A stretch of DNA of 64,000 bases from Flavobacterium shii (GTDB lineage: Bacteria; Bacteroidota; Bacteroidia; Flavobacteriales; Flavobacteriaceae), in assembly GCF_025847235.1 (NCBI RefSeq), contig NZ_JAOZEW010000010.1:124001-188000 (forward strand), written 5' to 3'. This document shows, piece by piece, positions 51,482 to 59,480 of this stretch (its first letter is position 1; each line of letters starts with the position of its first letter). The notes below the pieces were generated by a model. The model was not told where the DNA came from. It saw nothing but the letters and a program-made list of their open reading frames with translations, and did no database searches. The translations under genes and the position numbers were made by a program.

Positions 51482-52765
51482 CTATAGTTCTACATATTCA
51501 AATGTTGGACCTGCGCATTCTCCATTGCCTAATGGGATATTTAATAATTCGATAGCTTTGTATTTAAGATCATACATCACTGCAATACCTTTTATTAGCA
51601 AATCAGGATCACCGCTTACTGCATCATTTATATTATTGAGAAGCGTTACATATACTTTGTTGAATTCGATTGCTTTTTGCAATAGCTCGGGATTATTTTT
51701 ATAATCTTTCATTTTAGGATTTGCTTTCATATTGTAAACCGATGACCAGCTTACTGTAAATGGACGACCTGTAGGTACACTTCTTACCGGCATCTGGAAA
51801 TTAGTGTCATTAGCACTATACATACGACCATAACTTATTTCCTGAAATTTAAAATAATGAGCATACTCTATATTTTCTCCAAACATGACATGATCTGTAA
51901 CAATTGTCCCGTCAATGCCTTCACCCTGACCAACGATTTCGCCAATTGCTTCTTCGGCTTCTTCATAATTAGTCACTTTTGTAATTTTACCACCACTTCC
52001 ATAATAGTGCTCTGGGGTTATCTGGCGTTTTGGATCTCCTTTAAATATTCCTCCAGGAGTTTTTTTGTTTATGCGTAGTAAACCATATCGAATAGCTTCA
52101 TAAAATTGTCCAATACTATCAAAAGTTTTAGTAATTGGAGCATTTGGATCTGATGGTCTTTCGATTGTAGAAAATTCCTCTAATGCTTCTTTTGAAAATT
52201 TCAGCAGGTGTACTTTAAAAGGTGGTGCTCCAGGGGGAACTTCTGGATGAATATCTCCCGGCAAAAAGGTTGGATAGTTAGGAATAATGTCTTTTACATT
52301 AAATAGTTTTTCACCTTTTTTTATACTTTTAGGATCTGTGATTGCATTAAGAATATTGGATACAAGTACCATGTGCAACATTTCCTCAACAACTACACTT
52401 CGTATTAGTGCTGCTGCCTCGACGTTACTACCGTCTTTAATAGTATACAGCCCGCATAAATAAGGCGGTATTGTAGAAAGTTCCAGTTGTAATGCAGTTC
52501 TCAGGCATGCTTGTAGATGTTTTAGATCCTTGATATAGTTTTTTACATCTTTCTGAGACATTTTAAACTGAAGAGGGAGGTCTTTAAGTTGTGGAATGTT
52601 ACCTTCCAGAGCAATTGAATTTGCGATTTCCTGGGGTATGTCCGAATCAGTTAGAGAATCCAGAGCAATTGAATTTGCTATTTCCTGAGGGGTGTCCAAA
52701 TCTGTAAGAGGCTTGATTAGTTTCTGACGGTTTGGATTATTTTTTTGAAAGAAATTATTTTCCAT
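51482..52765 (-). CDS. VioB-type ferritin-like protein
   Basis: A 427-residue protein from the ATG at 52765, 7 bases after the GMC stop. The ferritin-like half-sites are visible: Glu at ~95 in ALQLELSTIPPYLCGLYTI, Glu-x-x-His at ~128-131 in VVVEEMLHMVLVSNILNA, then Glu-x-x-His at ~300-303 and Glu at ~309 in ENIEYAHYFKFQEISYGR. This is the domain found in VioB, RebD and StaD, which couple indole-pyruvate imines, but those are ~1000 residues; here it stands alone. A dimetal oxygenase role is possible. Residues ~26-53 carry a duplicated PQEIANSIAL segment. GMC and small-subunit genes precede it. Confidence 0.82.
   Translation of the reverse strand: MENNFFQKNNPNRQKLIKPLTDLDTPQEIANSIALDSLTDSDIPQEIANSIALEGNIPQLKDLPLQFKMSQKDVKNYIKDLKHLQACLRTALQLELSTIPPYLCGLYTIKDGSNVEAAALIRSVVVEEMLHMVLVSNILNAITDPKSIKKGEKLFNVKDIIPNYPTFLPGDIHPEVPPGAPPFKVHLLKFSKEALEEFSTIERPSDPNAPITKTFDSIGQFYEAIRYGLLRINKKTPGGIFKGDPKRQITPEHYYGSGGKITKVTNYEEAEEAIGEIVGQGEGIDGTIVTDHVMFGENIEYAHYFKFQEISYGRMYSANDTNFQMPVRSVPTGRPFTVSWSSVYNMKANPKMKDYKNNPELLQKAIEFNKVYVTLLNNINDAVSGDPDLLIKGIAVMYDLKYKAIELLNIPLGNGECAGPTFEYVEL
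52606..52713. repeat. Tandem 54-bp duplication inside the ferritin-like gene
   Basis: CCAGAGCAATTGAATTTGC starts at 52606 and again at 52660, and the following ~35 bases also align with some changes. In protein, PQEIANSIAL is repeated 18 residues apart in the N-terminal linker. Confidence 0.8.
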
Positions 52766-52772
52766 GATATAA

Positions 52773-54650
52773 TTATTGTTCAAGTTGTTTAAGAATAGCT
52801 TCGGCAGCTTTAAAAGTCAGGGCAGACATTGTAAGGGTAGGATTCGAGGTTCCTAGTGTGGGCATATTGCCGCAGCCTACTAGGAAAAGGTTCTCATGAT
52901 CCCAGGTGCGCATATCAGAATCTACTACTGAGTCTTGTTTATTAAATCCCATGCGGTGTGTTCCCACAATATGTCCTGCACCTGCAAAACTGTATCCTTT
53001 ACCTTTATAAGTTACATAGTCAGGGTCTTGAGGATTATACTCTGTAAAATCTTCTATACCACATTGATCGAAAAATTGCTCGGAAACGACTCCGGATGCT
53101 TCAAAAGCTTTCAGCATATATTCGGTAGCATTGTAATGTATTACAGGTCTATAATTCCCAATATTATCTTTGTATTCCGGGTTGATAGTTACACGATTGT
53201 TGGGATCGGGAGTTTGTTCACATTCAAAGTGGGTGAAGAACTGTCGGGTAACGCGATTTTCTATTCTGTCACGTAGTTCTTTTCCGAATATTCCTTCACT
53301 AACAGCAGTAGTAACATCCGATCCGGGAGAAAATGTAGGCCATGCCCATCCCCAGTTATCAAGTGGTAATATCCATGCGGCATGGTCTTTACGGAATTCT
53401 CCATCACGGAAAGTGGGAATATTGGTAGTAGAGCCTGGACCTCGATACGGATAAAGAGGTTCTTTTGCAAGTCCCCATCTTAGTACTGTCATGTGATCCA
53501 TTAGGTTACGACCTACCTGATCGCTACTATTGGCAGCTCCGGAGGCAAGAAGTAATTTGGCGTTTTCGATAGCACTGGCAGCCATTACATATATTGTAGC
53601 TTTGGCTGTATGTGTTTCGTACTCTGGTGAACTACCCTTTATATAGGTTTTATATTCAACGCCATTTATCCAGTTCGAAGTTTCATTTATTAACAATTTT
53701 GAAGCTACTGCTTGTGTTTTTACAGAGAGATTTCCCATATCACACTTTCTGAGTGTTTTTAATGCATTGTACTTGGCCTGTACAGGACATATAGGTACAC
53801 AGCTTGCATTACCTTCGCAACGTTGCCCTGTATAAGGATCCCAGTTTGACCCCACAGGATTGTAACCTTCTTTGAACCTGTTTCGGGTTATATCAAGTTT
53901 TTTTGTACCCGGATTCCAAGCGACTCCATTAATATCATAATCATAATTTGGAATAGAGTTTCGACCTTGCGGTGTGCTAATGCAATACAGTTTATAGGCT
54001 TTATCATTAAGTATGATTTTGCTATTTTTGTCTATTATATCAGTCATTACCTTATCCAGATAACTTATTGGTATAACTTTCATTGGGTATACATAGTCTT
54101 TATTGAAAACGCTTTTCTGTTCGATAGGATAGTTTTGATCCTTAACATTTCCGGAAACGCCAATTTCATTTTCGGCCATTTCATAGTAACGATTCATATC
54201 TTCATACTTAATAGGCCAGTCTACTGCTACTCCATATTTAGATTTCATTTTAAAATCGTTCGGAAGCATTCGGAGCGTTGTACCTAACCAGTGCAAGGTT
54301 GTACCACCCGGTGCACGTGTACAATCACTGGCAAAAGCTATTGGTCCCATTTGCACTAGATATCCTTCTGTAGATGGAGTCTTTTTTATATCAAGAACAT
54401 CTATAGATGGAGCATCTTTTATATTGGGATAAGGGGAGTTAGGAACTTTTGCAGAAGCATTATAAAAGGTACTAAGATAGTCCTGATAATTTTTGTAATT
54501 GGCTTCCTGATCCATAGCTATTCCGGCGGCAAGTCCTGCTTCTAGCATCAATACTTTTTTTCCTGCATTGGTAAGCAATTTTGCTACTATTGACCCGGCA
54601 ATACCTGAGCCAACAATTACGACATCATAATTATTATTATTATTTTCCAT
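52773..54650 (-). CDS. GMC oxidoreductase with iron-sulfur motif (FAD-GDH alpha-like)
   Basis: A 625-residue FAD dehydrogenase. The nucleotide-binding VVIVGSGIAGSIVAKLL, the APGGTTLHWLGTTLR segment, and the C-terminal catalytic His565 in VGTHRMGFN and Asn603 in GTSNPTLTMSAL are standard for the GMC family. Cys278, Cys284 and Cys288 (QRCEGNASCVPICPVQ) give C-x5-C-x3-C, the spacing of the 3Fe-4S ligands in Burkholderia FAD-glucose dehydrogenase. It overlaps the upstream small-subunit gene by 11 bases, as expected for an alpha-gamma complex. No multiheme cytochrome subunit is nearby, so the electron acceptor is unknown. Confidence 0.92.
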   Translation of the reverse strand: MENNNNNYDVVIVGSGIAGSIVAKLLTNAGKKVLMLEAGLAAGIAMDQEANYKNYQDYLSTFYNASAKVPNSPYPNIKDAPSIDVLDIKKTPSTEGYLVQMGPIAFASDCTRAPGGTTLHWLGTTLRMLPNDFKMKSKYGVAVDWPIKYEDMNRYYEMAENEIGVSGNVKDQNYPIEQKSVFNKDYVYPMKVIPISYLDKVMTDIIDKNSKIILNDKAYKLYCISTPQGRNSIPNYDYDINGVAWNPGTKKLDITRNRFKEGYNPVGSNWDPYTGQRCEGNASCVPICPVQAKYNALKTLRKCDMGNLSVKTQAVASKLLINETSNWINGVEYKTYIKGSSPEYETHTAKATIYVMAASAIENAKLLLASGAANSSDQVGRNLMDHMTVLRWGLAKEPLYPYRGPGSTTNIPTFRDGEFRKDHAAWILPLDNWGWAWPTFSPGSDVTTAVSEGIFGKELRDRIENRVTRQFFTHFECEQTPDPNNRVTINPEYKDNIGNYRPVIHYNATEYMLKAFEASGVVSEQFFDQCGIEDFTEYNPQDPDYVTYKGKGYSFAGAGHIVGTHRMGFNKQDSVVDSDMRTWDHENLFLVGCGNMPTLGTSNPTLTMSALTFKAAEAILKQLEQ

Positions 54651-55095
54651 TTGGAGAACTTTTTACTGTTGATTGTTTAACCGAAAGAGGGAGATCTGAC
54701 CATGAACCATAACCGGGTTGTTTGGCTCCTGGAGGGTGAGCATGTATTGTATCCCACATCAATCCTTGTATATAGGAAGCCGATGAGATTACATCATTTC
54801 CCCAGTTCCCGGTATACCAAAGAATAATCATGTTTTGGGCAAGAGAACCGTAAGCAGAAATAGGCATAAACTGAGTAGTCAAAATATGTTTGATACTTTT
54901 GGCATCTTGTTTAGGATCAGTGAGTAACTGGTTCAGGTCGATAAAGAAGTAATCGATATCTTCTTTATTGGTATTCTTCAAGATGGTGTTGTGATAGCTT
55001 TGTAGCATCCCGGTGGCTTTGAGCTCTGTTTTACTAAAACCAGTGAATACTGCAGAAGCTTCTAAAAAGAGTTTAGAAGTGGAGATAGGTTCCAT
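54640..55095 (-). CDS. Small (gamma) subunit of an FAD-dependent sugar/alcohol dehydrogenase
   Basis: A 151-residue protein of the sorbitol-dehydrogenase-small-subunit / FAD-GDH gamma family. Segments that mark it are FLEASAVFTGFSKTEL, MIILWYTGNWGNDVISSASY, IQGLMWDTIHAHPPGAK and GYGSWSDLPLSV. In known systems this subunit carries a twin-arginine signal and takes the folded alpha subunit to the periplasm. Here the N-terminus (MEPISTSKLFLEASAVF) has no RR motif or hydrophobic leader, so the complex is predicted to stay in the cytoplasm. It is the first gene of the oxidative cluster. Confidence 0.85.
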   Translation of the reverse strand: MEPISTSKLFLEASAVFTGFSKTELKATGMLQSYHNTILKNTNKEDIDYFFIDLNQLLTDPKQDAKSIKHILTTQFMPISAYGSLAQNMIILWYTGNWGNDVISSASYIQGLMWDTIHAHPPGAKQPGYGSWSDLPLSVKQSTVKSSPNGK

Positions 55096-55533
55096 AAGAT
55101 TGATTTGGGGGATTAAAGGGTTAAACGTTTTTTGTTAATTTTTCTTTAGCCTATAAGTTCTTAATGATAAATTATTTGTTGATTTACTTAGATTAGAATC
55201 GTTATAAATAACTGATAATCAGTACAAATAGCTGTGCTAAATTATAGAAAGATGCTATAGCGGCAATACGTATTTTTACCTGTTTTTAAATTTATTGGTT
55301 AATAAATACTGTAATCTATTTGATGAGGTAACAAATAGGTTTTACAAAAACATGAAGAATGAGGGATTCGATTGGCTGTGCGCAAAGTAAATAGATATAT
55401 TACTTGGTTTATTTAGTGGTAAATTATAAAGTACAGCACTAATACAATTCAATAATTTGAAAAAAATAAAATTCTTTTATTAAGATACTACATACTATTG
55501 TTATCTTTAAAGAAGTAAAAAAGATTTATTTCC
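55096..55533. other. Divergent intergenic region between the oxidative cluster and the NRAMP-related gene
   Basis: 438 AT-rich bases without a gene. It must hold the promoter of the minus-strand cluster and that of the transporter, but only a weak TATCTTTA (near 55502) fits a -7 box. No riboswitch was recognised. Confidence 0.5.
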
Positions 55534-56829
55534 ATGCCAGTAAAACACAATTCAAAGTATCGGAAAAGGAAGATTAGGAAATTTTTTAGTCTTTTGGGGC
55601 CTGGATTAACTACCGGGGCTGCAGATGATGATCCTTCGGGTATTGCAACATATTCTCAAACAGGAGCACAGTTTGGCTACGGGCAATTATGGACTGCATT
55701 ATACATGCTTCCTTTCATGACAGCTGTTCAGGAGGCTTGTGCAAGAATAGGGTTGGTAACAGGTAAAGGGATAGCAGGAGTAATCAAGGAACATTATAGT
55801 AGCAAAGTGCTCTATGGTGTGGTAGGGCTTGTTGTCGTTGCAAATACTATTAATATTGGTGCCGATATTGGTGCTATGGCAGCCGCGGCACAACTGTTAA
55901 TTCCGATTCATTTTGTTGTACTCACTTTAATTTTTACAACGGTTATCTTAGTACTGGAGATTTTTACTAATTACAGGGTTTATTCCAGGATATTAAAATG
56001 GCTTGCTCTTACATTGCTTGCCTATCCTATTACAGCATTTATTATAGATCAACCGTGGGCAACAGTATTAAAGGCGTCTGTAGTGCCACACTTTGAGTTT
56101 ACTTTTGATTTTCTTTTTATTATTACGGGAGTATTTGGAACAACAATTACTCCTTATATGTTTTTCTGGCAGGCTTCTCAGGAAGTAGAAGAAGTAAATG
56201 CCAAAGGGATGATGAGAAACGGAAAACCAAGAATTGGCTGGCCACATATACACGCGATGCGTAAAGATAATAACATCGGAATGATTATTTCAGAATTTAC
56301 GACCTGGTGTATTCTTTTAGTTGCCGGAACGGTTTTGCATAATAATGGCGTAACCGATATACAGACTGCGGCAGATGCTGCAAAAGCGCTAGAACCTCTC
56401 GTACATTCTTTTCCAGACTCTGGTTATCTGGCTAAATTAATTTTCTCGGTAGGTATTATTGGGCTTGGTATGCTGGCAGTTCCTGTACTATCGGGTTCTG
56501 CGGCCTATGCTGTTGCCGAAGCTTTTAACTGGAATGCCAGTCTAAATATCAATATAAGAAAAGCGCATGGCTTTTATGGTATAATTATCATCTCTACGCT
56601 CATAGGGTTAATTATAAATTTTGTAGGTATCGATCCGGTAAAAGCATTGGTTTATACTGCTGTTATAAATGGCATAGCTGCTGTTCCTTTATTATTTCTA
56701 ATTGTTAAGATTGCGGCAAGTGACAAAATTATGGGTGAATTTAAAAGTGGTTGGTTATCCAAGACCTTATTATGGGCAACCTTTTTCATTATGGGTGCAG
56801 CAGCTGTTGCGTTGTTTTTTACGCTATAG
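55534..56829 (+). CDS. NRAMP-related divalent metal transporter, Mg-type motifs
   Basis: A 431-residue membrane transporter with about eleven helices. The fold is NRAMP-like, but the metal-binding motif of helix 1 reads DDDPSGIATYS (Asp31-33) instead of DPGN, and helix 6 reads TITPYMFFWQAS (Thr206-Pro-Tyr) instead of the A-M-P-H motif with the soft-metal Met. These changes characterise NRAMP-related magnesium transporters rather than Mn/Fe carriers. An MgtC-family gene follows 98 bases downstream, supporting magnesium. It is divergent from the oxidative cluster. Confidence 0.88.
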   Translation: MPVKHNSKYRKRKIRKFFSLLGPGLTTGAADDDPSGIATYSQTGAQFGYGQLWTALYMLPFMTAVQEACARIGLVTGKGIAGVIKEHYSSKVLYGVVGLVVVANTINIGADIGAMAAAAQLLIPIHFVVLTLIFTTVILVLEIFTNYRVYSRILKWLALTLLAYPITAFIIDQPWATVLKASVVPHFEFTFDFLFIITGVFGTTITPYMFFWQASQEVEEVNAKGMMRNGKPRIGWPHIHAMRKDNNIGMIISEFTTWCILLVAGTVLHNNGVTDIQTAADAAKALEPLVHSFPDSGYLAKLIFSVGIIGLGMLAVPVLSGSAAYAVAEAFNWNASLNINIRKAHGFYGIIIISTLIGLIINFVGIDPVKALVYTAVINGIAAVPLLFLIVKIAASDKIMGEFKSGWLSKTLLWATFFIMGAAAVALFFTL

Positions 56830-56872
56830 ATTTAAAATTAAATTTGATAAAGCGCTTACTATTGGCAGTTCA

Positions 56873-56903
56873 TTTGTAAAAAAAGAATAAATGTGTAAAT
56901 TTG
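56873..56903 (+). promoter_or_regulatory. Promoter of the mgtC-like gene
   Basis: TTTG at 56873-56876 and TAAATTTG at 56896-56903 with a 19-base spacer, a full consensus pair, 24 bases before the start. Confidence 0.75.
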
Positions 56904-56926
56904 AGATAGTATAAAATGTAAAAAAT

Positions 56927-57562
56927 ATGGATTTTGATTTAGAAATACTCATGCGGTTGGGATTAGCAATCCTTTGGGGCGGACTTGTAGGCGCAGAGCG
57001 AGAATATAGAGGTAAATCGGCAGGATTTAGAACTACTATATTAATCTCTTTTGGAGCTTGCTTTTTTACTCTTATGTCGGAGTTAATTGGTTCTCCGGGA
57101 AATCCGGATCGTATTGCCTCCAATATTGTAACCGGTATTGGATTCCTGGGAGCAGGTGTTATTTTTAGAGGTGATAACCGCGTTAACGGAATCACCACTG
57201 CAGCAAGTATTTGGGCTGTAGCAGCTGTGGGTATGGGAATAGGCGGAGGATATTACTTTCCTGCGGGTTGCGCCAGCTTAATGATTCTTTTTGTTCTGGT
57301 TGTACTCTCTTTTTTAGAAAGACGTATCGATTTATTTCACCAAACAAGGACATTTATTGCCAAAGGTACTATGTCGGATAATATGTTAAAGAAGTGTGAG
57401 GTGCTGATGAAGGAACATCACTTAAAAATAAGACTCGTAAAACAAATTCGGGATGGCAATCATGTTTTTGCAACATGGCAAATTCAGGGAAGGTCAGAAA
57501 ATCTGGAAGCATTTATTGATGTAGCCATGATTGCTCCTTTTATTCAGCGTGCTGAGTATTAG
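56927..57562 (+). CDS. MgtC/SapB-family membrane protein
   Basis: A 211-residue protein. Four or five N-terminal helices contain the family core LGLAILWGGLVGAEREYRGK, SAGFRTTILISFGACFFTLM, IVTGIGFLGAGVIFRGDNRV and GITTAASIWAVAAVGMGIGG. The soluble C-terminal part (~130-211, CEVLMKEHHLKIRLVKQIRD) is an ACT-like domain. MgtC proteins are linked to magnesium limitation, control of F-type ATPase and survival in low Mg. The preceding NRAMP-related gene has magnesium-type motifs, so the two likely serve one function, although this gene has its own promoter. Confidence 0.93.
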   Translation: MDFDLEILMRLGLAILWGGLVGAEREYRGKSAGFRTTILISFGACFFTLMSELIGSPGNPDRIASNIVTGIGFLGAGVIFRGDNRVNGITTAASIWAVAAVGMGIGGGYYFPAGCASLMILFVLVVLSFLERRIDLFHQTRTFIAKGTMSDNMLKKCEVLMKEHHLKIRLVKQIRDGNHVFATWQIQGRSENLEAFIDVAMIAPFIQRAEY

Positions 57563-57683
57563 AGATGCCTGTAGCGGTATTTATTTTCATGATTTTTCAG
57601 AAGCAAATAACTACAAATCACCTGATCTATTACTTGTATTTTTGTAACCAATCTTTATCATTAAGAAAAATAGTAATCCATGA

Positions 57684-58607
57684 TTAGTTTCTATAGCTTG
57701 CAAACAGTTTTTCTATGTCGTCTAAATTTGCCTCTGCCCATTTAAAATACAATAATGCAGTACTTGGATTTAATTCATCAGACTTCAACATATCCAAAAT
57801 ATGTTCCTGAGTATTTTGTATAATCACTTGTGGGGTATAATCTATATGATTATGAAAATTAGAGTCAAAAAAAACATCTACCCATTCACTTGAGTTATCT
57901 GCTTTGTTGACAAAATCGGTAATGAAATCATTAAATTTTTCTTCCTGTACCACCAATTTTTTGGCCTTAAAAAAGGCAGGTTTTCTTTTGTCTTCCCTAT
58001 GATAATAGTCAATGTCTTTTGATTGGATTGTTTTGGTGGTATGATGCCCAAAAATATCAACCAGCCCAAAAATTTCTACATCACTTGCTAACTCTAGTTC
58101 GGCATTTGTATTACTTGCAATTGCCAGTGTAGTACTTGCTGCTGTGGCGCTTTCTGTTACAACATATAATTCCCGAAAAGAGAATAGAGTTTGAGTGAGT
58201 TTAATGATTAATTGCTGTTGGATTTTATTCCAGTTATTAATTTTTAACGACTTAGGCTCTTTGGTACGAAAAATAAAGCTTCCTTTATTAGCAAAAGCCA
58301 GTATTTGTTTACTGAATTCGAATTGACCTTCAATTGCTCCGTGCCCTTGTCCTCTCCCTGAATAAGGTTTGGATATACCATCACTAATGTTCCAGTTTGA
58401 GGGATTTAAAGGCATTATGAGACTTAAATCTACTTCTTGCGGGCTTATTAAATTGTCACGGTATAAGTTTCCTAATAAGATTATTTCTCCATTTTTAATT
58501 TGGAAATAATCTCCAGGAAAGATATTTTGATTCAATGGTTTAGTAGGGATGAATCCTCCAGTTTTTAAGTAAAATTGCCTGTAGAAATTCTTATAAAGAC
58601 TATTCAT
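57684..58607 (-). CDS. Unrecognised protein with gasdermin-like N-terminal pattern
   Basis: A 307-residue protein with no signal peptide, membrane helix or cysteine. I do not recognise it securely. By eye residues 1-230 line up with the gasdermin pore-forming domain: GGFIPTKPL with the GSDMD GEFIPVTSL, GAIEGQFEF with GQIQGSVEL, ELYVVTESATAAS with NVYVVTEVLQTQK, then GHHTTKTI with GHLSQKKTV and AFFKAKKLVV with AFRVAQLVI. Strand length and order are as expected for that fold. Residues ~231-307 (FNDFITDFVNKADNSSEW, ALLYFKWAEANLDDIEKLFA) are acidic and helical and might be an inhibitory cap. No protease gene is adjacent. It is a single gene convergent with the MgtC gene. Confidence 0.35.
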   Translation of the reverse strand: MNSLYKNFYRQFYLKTGGFIPTKPLNQNIFPGDYFQIKNGEIILLGNLYRDNLISPQEVDLSLIMPLNPSNWNISDGISKPYSGRGQGHGAIEGQFEFSKQILAFANKGSFIFRTKEPKSLKINNWNKIQQQLIIKLTQTLFSFRELYVVTESATAASTTLAIASNTNAELELASDVEIFGLVDIFGHHTTKTIQSKDIDYYHREDKRKPAFFKAKKLVVQEEKFNDFITDFVNKADNSSEWVDVFFDSNFHNHIDYTPQVIIQNTQEHILDMLKSDELNPSTALLYFKWAEANLDDIEKLFASYRN

Positions 58608-58980
58608 AAATTTATAATTAATTAGATTCTAAGATACTTTTCGTATACACATGAAACAAAAATGATAGATACAGTAAAATCATATAGGCTTGTTTTTTTG
58701 GAAGATTTTAAAATCGATTAATTTGCACCCAATAAATTTACAATATAACTATTGATAAAAGGATTAAAATGTCACAGAACAGGGTTTTACTGTCATAAGA
58801 AAATCTTTGGCTATATTAACTTTAGTTATCAATTAAGACCAGAATTGATTATTATAAAATATTGATATGTGTTAAGTGTTTGAAGATGTTGTTGAAAATT
58901 ATCAGTTTAAATGAATTAAATTAAATTACTATTGAATTGCGTTTTTAAATTAATAAAAATGGTTTACTTCCTGTTTTAAG
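58608..58980. other. Intergenic stretch upstream of the gasdermin-like and metal-efflux genes
   Basis: About 370 AT-rich bases with no gene. It separates divergent genes, so it should hold the promoter of the minus-strand gene; no TAnnTTTG match was found for it. Confidence 0.5.
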
Positions 58981-59012
58981 TTGGGATTATTTTGTTATAA
59001 AAAGTAAATTTG
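58981..59012 (+). promoter_or_regulatory. Promoter of the metal-efflux operon
   Basis: TTG at 58981 and TAAATTTG at 59005-59012, spacing 21 bases. The -7 box ends 4 bases before the GTG start at 59017, so the mRNA would be leaderless or nearly so. Confidence 0.6.
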
Positions 59013-59016
59013 TGAA

Positions 59017-59394
59017 GTGCGAAAAGTCATTCCTTACATATTCATTTTCTTAATAGCGTCTAACATTGGCTTCTTTCAGCAATTTTATAAATTGCCTGTA
59101 CTAATTGAGCACTTTAAGGAACATCAACAAATAAGAAATGTAAGTTTTATTGATTTTCTTGCCATGCATTATTGGGGCGATGATCAAAATGATAATGATG
59201 CTGATCGCGATATGCAACTTCCTTTTAAAAATATAAGTGGCTATTCGTTACAACTTGTATTTATCCCCACAGAAAAGCACACCATTTACATTCCTTTTAA
59301 TATTGGGCTTAAAGAGTCTAATATCATTCCCTTTACATCTAACCTGTATTCTAATCCCGCCTTATTTTCGGTATTTAGACCTCCTGTAGCATAA
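59017..59394 (+). CDS. Small exported protein preceding CzcA-type efflux genes
   Basis: A 125-residue protein with a GTG start and a single N-terminal hydrophobic segment (MRKVIPYIFIFLIASNIGFF), then FIDFLAMHYWGDDQNDNDAD and RDMQLPFK. The His and the Asp-rich string suggest divalent metal binding. A protein of this shape is, as I recall, commonly found directly before CzcA-type pumps in Flavobacteriaceae; function unknown. It lies 86 bases before the pump gene and is probably cotranscribed. Confidence 0.82.
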   Translation: MRKVIPYIFIFLIASNIGFFQQFYKLPVLIEHFKEHQQIRNVSFIDFLAMHYWGDDQNDNDADRDMQLPFKNISGYSLQLVFIPTEKHTIYIPFNIGLKESNIIPFTSNLYSNPALFSVFRPPVA

Positions 59395-59480
59395 TTTAAT
59401 TTTTTCAAAATTTTAATTGTAGTTAAGGCATTTTTTTGTCCTAGCTATAGCATTATTATATCTAAAAATTAAATCAAATT

